Source of the DNA: JBHGBM01 sp041946965
GTDB lineage: Bacteria; Acidobacteriota; Terriglobia; Bryobacterales; Bryobacteraceae
NCBI GenBank assembly: GCA_041946965.1
Contig: JBHGBM010000018.1
Location: 1-64,000, forward strand
DNA length: 64,000 nt
Direction of reading: 5' to 3'
Shown: one piece after another, positions 50,593 to 59,220 of the stretch
Layout of the letters: each line of letters begins with the position of its first letter
Numbering within the stretch: position 1 is the first letter of the stretch
The notes under the pieces: generated by a model
Told to the model about the DNA's origin: nothing
The model's database searches: none
The model's input: only the letters and a program-made list of their open reading frames with translations
Made by a program: the position numbers and the translations under genes

Positions 50593-51996
50593 TCACATCT
50601 CGTGCACGAGATCGAAGGCCATGAGCCGGCTCATCTTCTCCAACGGGCCGGTGTAGTCGCCGTAGTACGTGACGCGATGGACGATGCCCTTGAAATTCGC
50701 CAGCATCTTGCGGGCGTCCTTGACGCGGGTGCGGATTTGCGTGCGGCAGCCGGAATCGCTGTCGACGTTGGCGATCACCTCGGCGGTGGAGGCCGCCAGC
50801 CGCCTGGGCTGGAGGAACCTCGACACCGTCACGGTCTCGCCGATCGGCAGCAGCACCTGGAGCGCCGCCCCGTCGTTGGTTTCCAGATGCGTGCGCAGGA
50901 TGTACGGCGCCCCGGGCCTGCCGAGGCCGTGCATCGCGGTCGGGGCGGTGCAGTGGGACTGCACGATCTCGTTGCGGCTTGTGTCGATGACGACGTTGAA
51001 CAGGTAGCCGGGCTTGCCGGAGAACGGCGTGAGCAGCATTTGGGTCATGGCGCACCCGAGGTCGGCCTGGCAGACGCCGAAGAGACCTTCGTCGTCGAGG
51101 CGCGACCAGGCGACGCACGGATAGGCGGGCAACTCCCGGCGGTTCAGCCCGCCCAGGCAATCCATGGTGATGCCCGCCGCGTTTTCCCGGGCAAGCAACT
51201 CCTTCACTCCGAGGTAGAAGCGCGTGGCGCGCCGGACGTGATCCGGCGTCGCCTCCACCACCCGCAGCGCCCCGGCCGCGTAACGCTCCGCCTCCTTGGC
51301 CGCGGCGGCTTCGCTCACACGGTCGTAGGCGGCGGTCACATCGCCGTAGGACATGTATTGGAAACGCGTGCCGAAATGTTTGCTGTACTCCTCCGATTCC
51401 CGGGAAGGTTTCGAGCCGGGCACCACCACGATGAGCTTGTTCTTCCTCATGGAGTGGATGGTGTAAAAGATGCGAACGTAGACATCCAGGTCGTCGAAAT
51501 CCGAGGAGGCCAGCACATCGGCCTTATTCCCCGCCTGCGCGAACTCGGAAAACGAGCCCCACGCGTGGCCCGCGTAGGGGCGGGAGAAGAGCAGCGTAGG
51601 CAGGCCGCTCTGGCCGATGGCCCGCACCATGCCGTCCGAACCCGAAGTGATGGTGATGACCAGGTTGCCGTCGGTGGCTTCTCTATCGAGCGATTTCACC
51701 CAGGCCTGTGCATCGTCCATGGTGCGGACCAGCTCGCCGCCGGTGAATTTCACGATTCCGGCGTGGCGCCGCTCGATTTCGGAAAGCCTGCTTTCGATTT
51801 CGGCCCGCGTGCCTGCCACGTCCACGCCGGGGCGGGGCCAGGTCGGCTTCGGCGCCGCCACATAGGCCTTTCGCACGATCGCCGGTCCCGGCTGAGTTGG
51901 CTGGGAGGCCGCCGTGAGCGGCAGCGGGGCGGCCGTGAGAGCCGACGCGCAGAAGCCCCGCCGGGTAGTCAGAAAGCGCGAATCGGAATGCGACAT
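50593..51996 (-). CDS. Tat-exported L-fucose/L-arabinose isomerase-like protein
   Basis: 467 residues from the ATG at 51996, with GGGAGG 5 nt upstream. N-terminus L-T-T-R-R-G-F-C-A-S-A-L-T-A-A-P is Tat-like. The body has G-N-L-V-I-T-I-T-S-G-S-D-G, Q-Y-M-S-Y-G-D-V-T, G-I-T-M-D-C-L-G-G and C-Q-A-D-L-G-C-A-M-T-Q-M-L-L, reminiscent of the FucI/AraA fold (C-x-x-D-x...M-x-L). The C-terminal L-E-T-N-D-G-A-A-L-Q-V-L-L-P is also FucI-like. True isomerases are cytoplasmic, so a Tat signal is unexpected. The role could be sugar binding or isomerisation in the periplasm. It lies between two receptor genes. Confidence 0.55.
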   Translation of the reverse strand: MSHSDSRFLTTRRGFCASALTAAPLPLTAASQPTQPGPAIVRKAYVAAPKPTWPRPGVDVAGTRAEIESRLSEIERRHAGIVKFTGGELVRTMDDAQAWVKSLDREATDGNLVITITSGSDGMVRAIGQSGLPTLLFSRPYAGHAWGSFSEFAQAGNKADVLASSDFDDLDVYVRIFYTIHSMRKNKLIVVVPGSKPSRESEEYSKHFGTRFQYMSYGDVTAAYDRVSEAAAAKEAERYAAGALRVVEATPDHVRRATRFYLGVKELLARENAAGITMDCLGGLNRRELPAYPCVAWSRLDDEGLFGVCQADLGCAMTQMLLTPFSGKPGYLFNVVIDTSRNEIVQSHCTAPTAMHGLGRPGAPYILRTHLETNDGAALQVLLPIGETVTVSRFLQPRRLAASTAEVIANVDSDSGCRTQIRTRVKDARKMLANFKGIVHRVTYYGDYTGPLEKMSRLMAFDLVHEM

Positions 51997-52009
51997 CGGA
52001 ACCTCCCGC

Positions 52010-52043
52010 AAAAGATTATACGGCCAGGTCTGAAGGCCCGGCC
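52010..52043 (-). terminator. Candidate intrinsic terminator after the 52050-55508 receptor
   Basis: On the minus strand GGCCGGG-CCTTCAGA-CCTGGCC forms a 7-bp stem with one G-U pair and an 8-nt loop. It is followed by GTATAATCTTTT. The T-run is short and interrupted, so termination may be partial. Confidence 0.35.
52015..52020 (-). promoter_or_regulatory. Consensus -10 box TATAAT for the isomerase-like gene
   Basis: A perfect TATAAT on the minus strand lies 18 nt upstream of the start codon at 51996 and overlaps the tail of the putative terminator. The implied leader is about 10-12 nt and includes GGGAGG. The -35 region is GC-rich without a clear hexamer. Confidence 0.4.
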
Positions 52044-52049
52044 TATGTT

Positions 52050-55000
52050 TCAGAAACTGAAACGCAGCGCGAACTGGATTTGCCGCGGGTTCCGCGCCGC
52101 CGTGTATTCGCCGAGACGCTGGTTCACCTGGATGCCGGCCGGGTCGAAGCGGGCGGCGGTGTCCAGGCTCGAGAACTGGGTGTGGTTGAAGGCGTTGTAC
52201 AACTCCGTGCGGAACTGGATCTGGAACGGCTCGCGGATCGGGACGCTCTTGAACACGGCGATGTCCCAGTTATTGATGCCGGGGCCGCGGATCAGGTTCT
52301 TGGCGGCGTTGCCATAGGTGCCGCGCGCGGGCAGGCTGAATACCTCGGTGCGGAAGTTGCGGCTGAAGGTGCGCTCGCTCTTGGGCAGCACCGGGTTTCC
52401 GTTCACCACGATGCGGGCGCCGTCGGTAGGCGAGCCGGTAATGTCGGTCGAAGTCGTCGTGCTGTAGCTTACGCCCGACGGAGCGCCGCTGACGAAGCTC
52501 GCAATGCCGGATACCTGCCAGCCGTCGAGCGCTCTGCGCGCTACCGGGTTCGAGAGGCCCGACTTGGGCACGTCCCACAGCCAGTTGACCTTCAATAGGT
52601 GGGTCCGGTCAAAAGAGGCGAGGCCGTAGTTCCACACCCGGACCGGCACCAGGGTGCTGACGGTTCCGGTGTCGTCGTCGTTGAAATCCATCGCCTTCGA
52701 CCACGTCCAGGAGGCGCCGAATTGCAGGCCGCGGGCGAAACGCCGGTTGGCGCTGGCCTGGAGCGAGTGGTAATTCGACGAGGAGGCCCACTCGCGGAAA
52801 TTGACGTCGTTATAACCCTGCATGGGCCGGAGAAACGGCGCCGGCATGGGCGTGTTCGCTACGGTCGGATCCAGGTTCCTGGGATCGAAATTGGCGCCGA
52901 AGGCGATGGCGTTCAGATTGCGCTGCCACATGAGGTGACGCCCCAGGGAACCGGAGTAACCGAGGTCCAGGACCGTTCCGAAGCCGATGCGCTGCTGGAC
53001 GGAGAGGCTGAAGTTCATCACCGTGGGGATGTGGCCGGCGCGGTCGATGCCCAGGACGTTCTGCGGCGAAAGCAGGCCGGACGAACTCAACAGAGTCGCC
53101 ATGGCGCCGAACGTAATCACCGGGGTCTGGACGAGCGGCGATTGTGTGGTGAAGGGATTCAGCACCGCGTCCAGGTTCTGCCGGTTGTAGAACATGCCGA
53201 AGCCGCCGCGGATGGCGGTTTTGGCGTTGCCGAACACGTCGTAGGCGAAGCCGAGGCGCGGTCCGAAATGCACGCCGCGGTTATCGATGAGCGACCGCGG
53301 ATAGCTCGCGTCTTTCGCGGTGACCACCAGGCCGTTATCGGGGTCTCCTGTGCCTGGGGCGATCGCGCCGATGTTGGCGGCCGGGTACACCTGGCCCGTC
53401 ACCGGGTGTACGCCCACGCGGCTTGAGCCGGACCTCGCGGGCGCGATCAACTTCACCGCGCGAGCCGGGTCGAAGCGGCTGGGGACGAAGCCGGAGACCA
53501 GGTTGTCCTGCTCGAACAGCGGCAGCACCAGTGCAAACCGCATTCCGTAGTCGAACGTCAGGCGGCGCGTCACTTTCCAGTTATCCTGCACGAACCACTC
53601 GATGTTACTCAACCGGAAATGCAGAAAGGGACGATTGGAAGCTTCGTTGTAACTATTGAAGATACCGAGAACGCCGTTGGAGTAAGCATAACCCGTATCG
53701 AGCGGGTTGTTCACGTTGCGGCCGAAATCGAACGCGCCGTTGAAAACCACCGCGTTGGCGGCGTTCCGCCAGATGCGGTCGTAGTAGACTCCGCCCTTGA
53801 CCGTGTGGGCGCTGAAGCTCTTGGTCAGGTTGTTCGTCAAGCTGAAAGAGTCGTGGGTGGTTCGAAGCGGGAAGCGCCCCTCGATTATCAGATTCGCGGG
53901 ACTCGTGACGCCGCCGTACGTGGCGTTCGGAATCATTTTCAGGGGATTGGCGGCCGGGTTGAACTGCCCCAGGCGGTAGCCGATGGAATCGCGCTGGTTG
54001 CGGCGCATTTCCTCCTCGTTCACCACGTCGTCGGCGGGGCGGTGAATGAAGCCCAAGGTGAGCTCATTGATCAGGGTGGGGGAGAAAATGCGCTGGTAAC
54101 GCCCGATGAAACTCTTCCCCTGGTTGTTGAACGTCTTGCGCATCTGCGGCCAGTTCGTGCTGCCCGAGGAGGAAATGCCGATGGCGCCTTCCTGCACGTC
54201 GGAGTAGCCGGTGAAGTTCCCGAACAGCAGGTTGTTCGAATTCAGGTTGTAGTCGATCTTCAGGGTCTCGGTGCGCTGCGGGGTCGAATTGTCGGTCTGA
54301 AATACGTAATTGTAACGGCCCGCCGAAAGGTTCCGGTCGAAGAAATTCGGCTCCGGAAAGAACTTCAACAGCGCCTGCCCGTTGGCGTCGATACGGCCTG
54401 CCGGCACGCGGTTGCCCGGAAAAGCCTGACCCGTCGTGGGGTCGCGCACGGTGATGAGGCGGTTATTGAGATCCACCGACTGCGAGAAGTCTCCGTTGCG
54501 CTCGAGCAGCGTGGGAACGGTCAACTGCGCCACGGGACGGCTCACCTTCAGCGGCCAGTATTCCTGCGAGAAGAAGAAAAACAGTTTGTCCCGGTCGGTG
54601 TTGAACTTCCGGGGAATGGTGACCGGCCCGCCGATGGTGTAGTTCCAGGTATTGAACCGGTAGCGGGGCTTGACCACCCCCAGCCTGTTGTTGAAAAAGT
54701 TGTTCGCGTTGAACTGCTCATGGCGTTTGAAGTAGCTTGCCAGCCCGTGGAAATCGCGCGTGCCCGATTTGGTGACGATCTGGATGTTGGCCCCGGACAT
54801 GCGGCCGTACTCGGCCTGGTAGTTGCCCAGCAGAATCTTGACCTCGGCCACCGCATCCTGGCTTACCCCCACCAGCACGTTGAAGTTGTTGCCGATGGCG
54901 TTGAGCGACATGCCGTCCAGCATGAATGCGTTGGTGTTGCGACGGTTTCCCTGCACGTAGATATTGAAGTTGCGCTCGGGCGAATCGCTGTCGGCCAGGT

Positions 55001-55508
55001 CCACCACTCCCGGCAGCAGTCCGAGCAGCGAGGTGACGTTCCGGCCCTTGATCAGCAGGTTCTCCACCTGCCCGCCGGTGACCACGCCGGAGCGTTCCGA
55101 ACTCGCCGTCTGCACGGTTGTGCCTTCAGCCGTCACGGTGATGCGCTCGCTCACCGCGCCCACTTCGAGGACGATATCGCCGAGCGAGAGCGTCTCAGAC
55201 GCCGTAAGGCGCACCGCCTTGCGCTCCACGCTCTTGAAGCCGGACATGGTGACCACCACGTCGTACTCGCCCGGCTGAACGCTGCTGAAGACGAATCCGC
55301 CTCGCTCGTTGGTCGCGAGCTTGCGCGTGGCTCCGGTGGCCGTCTGGGTGAGAACCACCTCGGCGCCCGCGGCCGCCAGGCCGGCCGAATCCTGGACGGC
55401 GCCGGTGATGGATCCGGTGATCGTCTGCCCGGGGGCGGGTGCCGCCAGCAGGATGGCTAAAAGGGCAAGGGCAGCCCGGTGATGGTGCGATTCGCGTGAA
55501 CGGATCAT
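52050..55508 (-). CDS. TonB-dependent receptor, Oar-like, with carboxypeptidase-regulatory domain
   Basis: 1,152 residues from the ATG at 55508 (AAGGAGG 4 nt upstream, and an in-frame start at 55526 is less suitable). Signal A-L-A-L-L-A-I-L-L-A-A-P-A-P-G-Q. Carboxypeptidase-regulatory domain I-T-G-A-V-Q-D-S-A-G-L-A...G-F-V-F-S-S-V-Q-P-G-E-Y. Plug with F-M-L-D-G-M-S-L-N and I-Q-I-V-T-K-S-G-T-R-D-F-H-G. Barrel end I-Q-F-A-L-R-F-S-F. It is divergent from the catabolic operon beginning at 55598 and shares an 89-nt regulatory gap with it, so it may import that operon's substrate. Confidence 0.9.
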   Translation of the reverse strand: MIRSRESHHHRAALALLAILLAAPAPGQTITGSITGAVQDSAGLAAAGAEVVLTQTATGATRKLATNERGGFVFSSVQPGEYDVVVTMSGFKSVERKAVRLTASETLSLGDIVLEVGAVSERITVTAEGTTVQTASSERSGVVTGGQVENLLIKGRNVTSLLGLLPGVVDLADSDSPERNFNIYVQGNRRNTNAFMLDGMSLNAIGNNFNVLVGVSQDAVAEVKILLGNYQAEYGRMSGANIQIVTKSGTRDFHGLASYFKRHEQFNANNFFNNRLGVVKPRYRFNTWNYTIGGPVTIPRKFNTDRDKLFFFFSQEYWPLKVSRPVAQLTVPTLLERNGDFSQSVDLNNRLITVRDPTTGQAFPGNRVPAGRIDANGQALLKFFPEPNFFDRNLSAGRYNYVFQTDNSTPQRTETLKIDYNLNSNNLLFGNFTGYSDVQEGAIGISSSGSTNWPQMRKTFNNQGKSFIGRYQRIFSPTLINELTLGFIHRPADDVVNEEEMRRNQRDSIGYRLGQFNPAANPLKMIPNATYGGVTSPANLIIEGRFPLRTTHDSFSLTNNLTKSFSAHTVKGGVYYDRIWRNAANAVVFNGAFDFGRNVNNPLDTGYAYSNGVLGIFNSYNEASNRPFLHFRLSNIEWFVQDNWKVTRRLTFDYGMRFALVLPLFEQDNLVSGFVPSRFDPARAVKLIAPARSGSSRVGVHPVTGQVYPAANIGAIAPGTGDPDNGLVVTAKDASYPRSLIDNRGVHFGPRLGFAYDVFGNAKTAIRGGFGMFYNRQNLDAVLNPFTTQSPLVQTPVITFGAMATLLSSSGLLSPQNVLGIDRAGHIPTVMNFSLSVQQRIGFGTVLDLGYSGSLGRHLMWQRNLNAIAFGANFDPRNLDPTVANTPMPAPFLRPMQGYNDVNFREWASSSNYHSLQASANRRFARGLQFGASWTWSKAMDFNDDDTGTVSTLVPVRVWNYGLASFDRTHLLKVNWLWDVPKSGLSNPVARRALDGWQVSGIASFVSGAPSGVSYSTTTSTDITGSPTDGARIVVNGNPVLPKSERTFSRNFRTEVFSLPARGTYGNAAKNLIRGPGINNWDIAVFKSVPIREPFQIQFRTELYNAFNHTQFSSLDTAARFDPAGIQVNQRLGEYTAARNPRQIQFALRFSF

Positions 55509-55526
55509 GCAGCCTCCTTCCGGCAA

Positions 55527-55542
55527 ATGATGTGTTCATCAT
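55527..55542. promoter_or_regulatory. Operator-like inverted repeat in the divergent intergenic region
   Basis: ATGATG-TGTT-CATCAT is a perfect 6-bp inverted repeat with a 4-nt centre, midway between the receptor start (55508) and the isomerase start (55598). It overlaps a minus-strand -10-like TATGAT. GntR- and LacI-type regulators use operators of this size. No regulator gene is present in the window. Confidence 0.4.
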
Positions 55543-55564
55543 ACGCCTCCGGAAGCCGGGAAGG

Positions 55565-55570
55565 TATAAT
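55565..55570 (+). promoter_or_regulatory. Consensus -10 box TATAAT for the plus-strand operon
   Basis: A perfect TATAAT lies 27 nt upstream of the TTG start at 55598, giving a short leader that holds GGAGG. No clear -35 hexamer is seen 17 nt upstream; the inverted repeat at 55527-55542 sits just above that position, which fits activator or repressor control. Confidence 0.45.
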
Positions 55571-55597
55571 TGCCCCGGAAACGGAGGTGCACGCGTT

Positions 55598-56443
55598 TTG
55601 GCCATTGCCGTCAGCGTCAACATGGAGTTCATCCGCTGCGAAGACAAGTCCTTCCGCGAGGGTGTGGAGCGCGCGGCGAAGATCGGCTACAAGATGGTGG
55701 AGCCGCTGGTGCACGACGGGCGCGAGCTGCTGAGCGAGGGCGGATATTTCCACTCCTTCCCGATGGACGACGACCCGCTCGTGATGAAGGAGATTCTGGA
55801 CGAACACGGGCTGAGGCCGTGCAGCCTCAGCGCGCATTCGCCGCTGATGCGGCCGGAGGTGGCGGTGCCGTACCTCAGCCGCGCCATCCGCTTCGCCGCC
55901 GCGCTCGGCGCTCCCATCGTCAACACCGACGAAGGCATCCGGCCTCCGTGGGTGCCGGCGGAAGAGGCTTTCCAGGTCATCAAATACACGCTCAGCGCGG
56001 TGCTGCGCATCGCCGGGAAGTACGGCATCTACGTGGCCATCGAACCGCACCAGGCCATCACCAGGACCACCGAGGGCCTGCTGAGGATCGCGACTCTGGT
56101 CCCATCGCCCTTCCTGAAGATCAACTACGACACCGGAAACGCGTTTCTGGGCGGTGTGGATCCGTATGAGGGACTGAGGGCCGCGCTGCCTCTGCTGGTC
56201 CACATCCACGCCAAGGACATCTCCATCCAGCAGGCCGATGCCGAGCGGGGCAAGGTGACCGGCACGCCGGTCGGCTGCGCGTGCGGCGACGGCGTGATCG
56301 ATTGGGCCAGGGTGACCGGCATTCTGCGGGCCGCCAACTGGAGCGGCGTGCTCTCGGTGGAGTGCGGCACGCCGGAGCAGGCCGCGCGCAGTCTCGCACA
56401 TCTGAACGGCGTCATCGCGAAAGCCGAAGCCGCCGGGGCCTGA
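55598..56443 (+). CDS. Xylose-isomerase-like TIM barrel (sugar phosphate isomerase/epimerase family)
   Basis: 281 residues. The TTG at 55598 is chosen because GGAGG lies 10 nt upstream and the protein then begins M-A-I-A-V-S-V-N-M-E-F. The upstream in-frame extension runs antisense through the receptor start. No signal peptide, unlike the other TIM barrels here. Landmarks: G-Y-K-M-V-E-P-L-V-H, Y-V-A-I-E-P-H-Q-A-I, L-K-I-N-Y-D-T-G-N, H-I-H-A-K-D-I and L-S-V-E-C-G. Together these give the Glu-Asp-His-Glu metal set of the epimerase family. First gene of a plus-strand operon preceded by a TATAAT box. Confidence 0.85.
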   Translation: MAIAVSVNMEFIRCEDKSFREGVERAAKIGYKMVEPLVHDGRELLSEGGYFHSFPMDDDPLVMKEILDEHGLRPCSLSAHSPLMRPEVAVPYLSRAIRFAAALGAPIVNTDEGIRPPWVPAEEAFQVIKYTLSAVLRIAGKYGIYVAIEPHQAITRTTEGLLRIATLVPSPFLKINYDTGNAFLGGVDPYEGLRAALPLLVHIHAKDISIQQADAERGKVTGTPVGCACGDGVIDWARVTGILRAANWSGVLSVECGTPEQAARSLAHLNGVIAKAEAAGA

Positions 56444-56493
56444 ATCGCGCGCGATTTCTGTTCCGTGCTATCATCGTTCGCGCCGGAGGCGAC

Positions 56494-57267
56494 ATGTTAC
56501 TGGCACAGCTCTCGTGGCCCGAGATACCGGAAGCGGTGTCGCGGGTGTGTGTCGTGCCGCTGGGCTCGCTCGAACAACACGGCCCCCACCTGCCCCTGTG
56601 GACCGACACCGCGATCGTCTCCGAGATCGCGCGGCGCATCGAGCAAAGGCTGCCCGCGCAAGTGGTCCTGGCCCCCGTCCAACCTGTGGGCTACTCCGCG
56701 CACCATGCGAAATTCGGATGCGTCGGTCTGGATCTCGAAGCGTACGTGGGCCTGATCGGCTCCGTGTGCCGCTCGCTGGCGGGCATGGGGTTGCGCCGCA
56801 TCTTCCTGTTGAACGGCCACGGCGGCAACGACGTGCCTTGCCGCGCGGCGATGTGCGCGCTGAAGACCGAACTGCCCGGTCTTCGCGTGGCGTTCGCTTC
56901 CTACTGGACCCTGGCCGCCGAGGCGTTTTCCCGCATCCGCAGCTCCCCGCGCGGCGGCATGGGACACGCCTGCGAGATGGAAACCTCCATCATGCTTGCG
57001 CTTCATCCCGATCAGGTGCATCTCGAGCGGGCCGCCGACGACGGCACCGCAGGCGAATCCGGTTACCGCCTCTTCGACATGCTGCGCCCGCAGCCCTACT
57101 ACATGGTTCGCAACTTCGACGAGCTCTCGGCCAACGGCACGCTCGGGTGCCCCAGCCACGCCTCGGCCCCAAAGGGCGAGCGGTTCCTGGATGCCGCGGT
57201 CGACGCGGCCTGCTCCCTGGTGGCGGCGTTCGCCACGGGAGAATTGGAATTTGGTGAGCGCGCCTAA
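56494..57267 (+). CDS. Creatininase family protein
   Basis: 257 residues from an ATG with GGAGG upstream; the longer frame to 56281 is rejected because it overlaps the previous gene. The creatininase fold signature is clear: V-P-L-G-S-L-E-Q-H-G-P-H-L-P-L-W-T-D-T (Glu, His and Asp metal ligands), L-N-G-H-G-G-N and G-H-A-C-E-M-E-T-S (second Glu). Members open cyclic amides (creatinine) or act on formamide-type intermediates. With neighbours that include an acetamidase-like protein and two gamma-glutamyltransferase-like proteins, it probably hydrolyses an amide or lactam in the same route. Overlaps the next gene by 14 nt. Confidence 0.87.
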   Translation: MLLAQLSWPEIPEAVSRVCVVPLGSLEQHGPHLPLWTDTAIVSEIARRIEQRLPAQVVLAPVQPVGYSAHHAKFGCVGLDLEAYVGLIGSVCRSLAGMGLRRIFLLNGHGGNDVPCRAAMCALKTELPGLRVAFASYWTLAAEAFSRIRSSPRGGMGHACEMETSIMLALHPDQVHLERAADDGTAGESGYRLFDMLRPQPYYMVRNFDELSANGTLGCPSHASAPKGERFLDAAVDAACSLVAAFATGELEFGERA

Positions 57268-58741
57268 GAAGTTCGAGCACTGGGGAGCCTTGCCCGTCTA
57301 CAGCCGGCGCGCCATGGTGGCCACCGCGGACCGGCGCGCCACCGAAGCCGGGGTCGCGGTTCTGCGCGAGGGCGGCAATGTGATCGATGCGGCCGTGGCC
57401 GCGGCTTTCGCGCTGTGCGTGACCCAACCCGGCATGTGCGGTCTGGGGGGAGGCGGCCACCTGGTCGCGCACGTGAACGGGCAGTCGCTCTGCCTAGATT
57501 TTCGCGAGCAGGCGCCCGCCGCCGCGCACCGCGACCTGTTCGCCGGGATGCCGGCGGAGGCGTCGCGCATAGGTCCCTGGGCGGCGGCCACGCCGGGCAC
57601 CGTGAAGGGTCTGGCCGAAGCGCATCGCCGGGCGGGTTCGCTGCCCTGGGCGCGCCTGCTGGCGCCGGCCGTCGCGCTGGCCGCGGAAGGGCACGCGGTC
57701 ACCTGGTTGCGCTCGCGGATGCTCGCCGCCTGCGCAGCGCTTTACCGCGACCCGGAGTCGCACCGCATCCTGTTGCGCGGCGGGCGTCCGTTTGAGGCCG
57801 GAGAGATCCTGCGGCAGCCCGAGCTGGCGGCAACGCTCGAGCGCATCGCGCGCCACGGCGCCGCCGAGTTTTACGAGGGAGAGACCGCGGAAAAACTCGC
57901 GGCGGGCGGCGGGCTGATCCGCAAGTCCGACCTGGCCTCCTACACCTGCGCCGAATGCCGGCCGTTGACGGGCGTGTACCGTGGCAGCGAGATCCGGACC
58001 ATGCCGCCTTCCAGCGCCGGAGGACGCGCTTTGCTCGAAATGCTCGCCGCGCTGGAAGGGACGCCGTTCGCCGAAGACGGGCCGGCCTCGGCCCTGTTCC
58101 TGCACTCGGTCGCGGAGGCGGCGAAGAAGAGTTTCGCCCGGCGCGCCGGCCGCGGCCTTGCGGAATCCGCTTGCACCACGCATCTCTCGGTGCTCGACTG
58201 CGAGGGCAACGCCGCGGCGCTGACCTTCACCCTGAACGGCATGTACGGGTGCGGCGTCACCGTGCCGGGGCTCGGGTTTCTGCTGAACAACAACATGGAC
58301 AACTTCGCGGTGCGGCCGGGCGAGCCGAACCAGTACGGACTGGTGGAGGGCGAAGATAATGCCATCGGTCCGGGAAAGCGCCCCGTATCGTCGATGACCC
58401 CCACGCTGGTCTGCCGCGAGGGACGGCCGGAAGCGGTCCTGGGGACTCCCGGCGGCCCCACTATTCCCACCGCCGTGCTGCAAGCGCTGCTCTACATGCT
58501 GGAATTCGGCTGGAACCCGCAGGACGCGGTGAACGCGCCGCGGGTCCATCATCAGTGGCTGCCGGACGTGTTGTACCTGGAACGCGGCTTTCCGGCCGAG
58601 GTGACGCGCGCGCTCGAGTCCCGCGGCCATCGGCTCGAATACAGGGCTTCCAACAACGATATGAACGCAATTGTGTGGCGTGACGGATGGCTCCAGGGAG
58701 CCGTGGACTGCCGGAGGGAAGGCCATGCCGCCGGCATCTGA
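57254..58741 (+). CDS. ggt: Gamma-glutamyltransferase family protein (no signal peptide)
   Basis: 495 residues from a GTG at 57254 (a TTG at 57251 is an alternative). The N-terminal region M-V-A-T-A-D-R-R-A-T-E-A-G and G-L-G-G-G-G-H matches the GGT large subunit. The autocatalytic cleavage site is intact: S-A-C-T-T-H-L-S-V-L-D with T308 as the predicted N-terminal nucleophile of the small subunit, followed by L-L-N-N-N-M-D-N-F and K-R-P-V-S-S-M-T-P. Standard exported GGTs are about 560-580 residues with a signal peptide; this one is shorter and appears cytoplasmic. It would cleave or transfer gamma-glutamyl amides. Overlaps both neighbours (14 and 17 nt). Confidence 0.87.
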   Translation: MSAPKKFEHWGALPVYSRRAMVATADRRATEAGVAVLREGGNVIDAAVAAAFALCVTQPGMCGLGGGGHLVAHVNGQSLCLDFREQAPAAAHRDLFAGMPAEASRIGPWAAATPGTVKGLAEAHRRAGSLPWARLLAPAVALAAEGHAVTWLRSRMLAACAALYRDPESHRILLRGGRPFEAGEILRQPELAATLERIARHGAAEFYEGETAEKLAAGGGLIRKSDLASYTCAECRPLTGVYRGSEIRTMPPSSAGGRALLEMLAALEGTPFAEDGPASALFLHSVAEAAKKSFARRAGRGLAESACTTHLSVLDCEGNAAALTFTLNGMYGCGVTVPGLGFLLNNNMDNFAVRPGEPNQYGLVEGEDNAIGPGKRPVSSMTPTLVCREGRPEAVLGTPGGPTIPTAVLQALLYMLEFGWNPQDAVNAPRVHHQWLPDVLYLERGFPAEVTRALESRGHRLEYRASNNDMNAIVWRDGWLQGAVDCRREGHAAGI

Positions 58742-59204
58742 GCGCAGAAAGATCCGCCTCAGCTTTCCCGCCACGGGCGAGTCCGCGATCGCGGAACTGC
58801 TCGATGACGAAGCGCCCGAGGTGTGCGCGTACATCTGGGGATTGCTGCCCGTCGAGAGCCGGGCCATCCACGGGATGTACTCGGGAGCGGAGGTGTTTGT
58901 GCTCGTCGAGCGGCCGCAGCCGGCGCCCGAGCAGAACCTCACCGCGCTGCCGCTGCCGGGGGAGTTGCTCTACTTCCACGATCCCGGCGGCAACGTCACC
59001 AGCCGCAAGGGCGGCGTAGGCGAGATCTGCCTGGTCTACGGCCGCGGTGTGAGCCTGAAAGGACCCGAGGGGGTGCCCACCCACGCCAGCCTTTTCGCGC
59101 GCATCCCCGGCGACTGGAAATACGATTGGACGAGTTTTGCGCAGGCCTGCCGGCGGTGCCGCTGGGAAGGGCCGCAGGCGCTGCGAATCGAACGCTATGC
59201 ATGA
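58725..59204 (+). CDS. DUF3830 family protein (cyclophilin-like fold)
   Basis: 159 residues from the ATG at 58725, preceded by GGAGGGAAGG. The sequence has I-R-L-S-F-P-A-T-G-E-S-A-I-A-E-L-L-D-D-E-A-P, a W-G-L-L-P-V-E-S-R-A-I-H-G-M-Y-S-G segment and L-P-G-E-L-L-Y-F, matching the DUF3830 pattern of a small beta-barrel related to cyclophilin-like proteins. Such proteins recur beside amidase, hydantoinase and transporter genes in other bacteria, but the activity is not established to my knowledge. It overlaps the GGT gene by 17 nt and the symporter frame by about 8 nt. Confidence 0.7.
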   Translation: MPPASERRKIRLSFPATGESAIAELLDDEAPEVCAYIWGLLPVESRAIHGMYSGAEVFVLVERPQPAPEQNLTALPLPGELLYFHDPGGNVTSRKGGVGEICLVYGRGVSLKGPEGVPTHASLFARIPGDWKYDWTSFAQACRRCRWEGPQALRIERYA

Positions 59205-59220
59205 GACTCCGCGCGTCGCC

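Noticed and set aside
48065..50656. 863-residue plus-strand frame opposite the receptor at 47084-50521
   Set aside because: Low-complexity A/R/G/V composition with no recognisable fold; the minus-strand receptor is clear.
53619..55460. 613-residue plus-strand frame opposite the receptor at 52050-55508
   Set aside because: Shadow of the receptor, with no domain and no ribosome site.
57494..58942. 482-residue minus-strand frame over the GGT gene
   Set aside because: Antisense shadow; the GGT landmarks and cleavage site lie on the plus strand.
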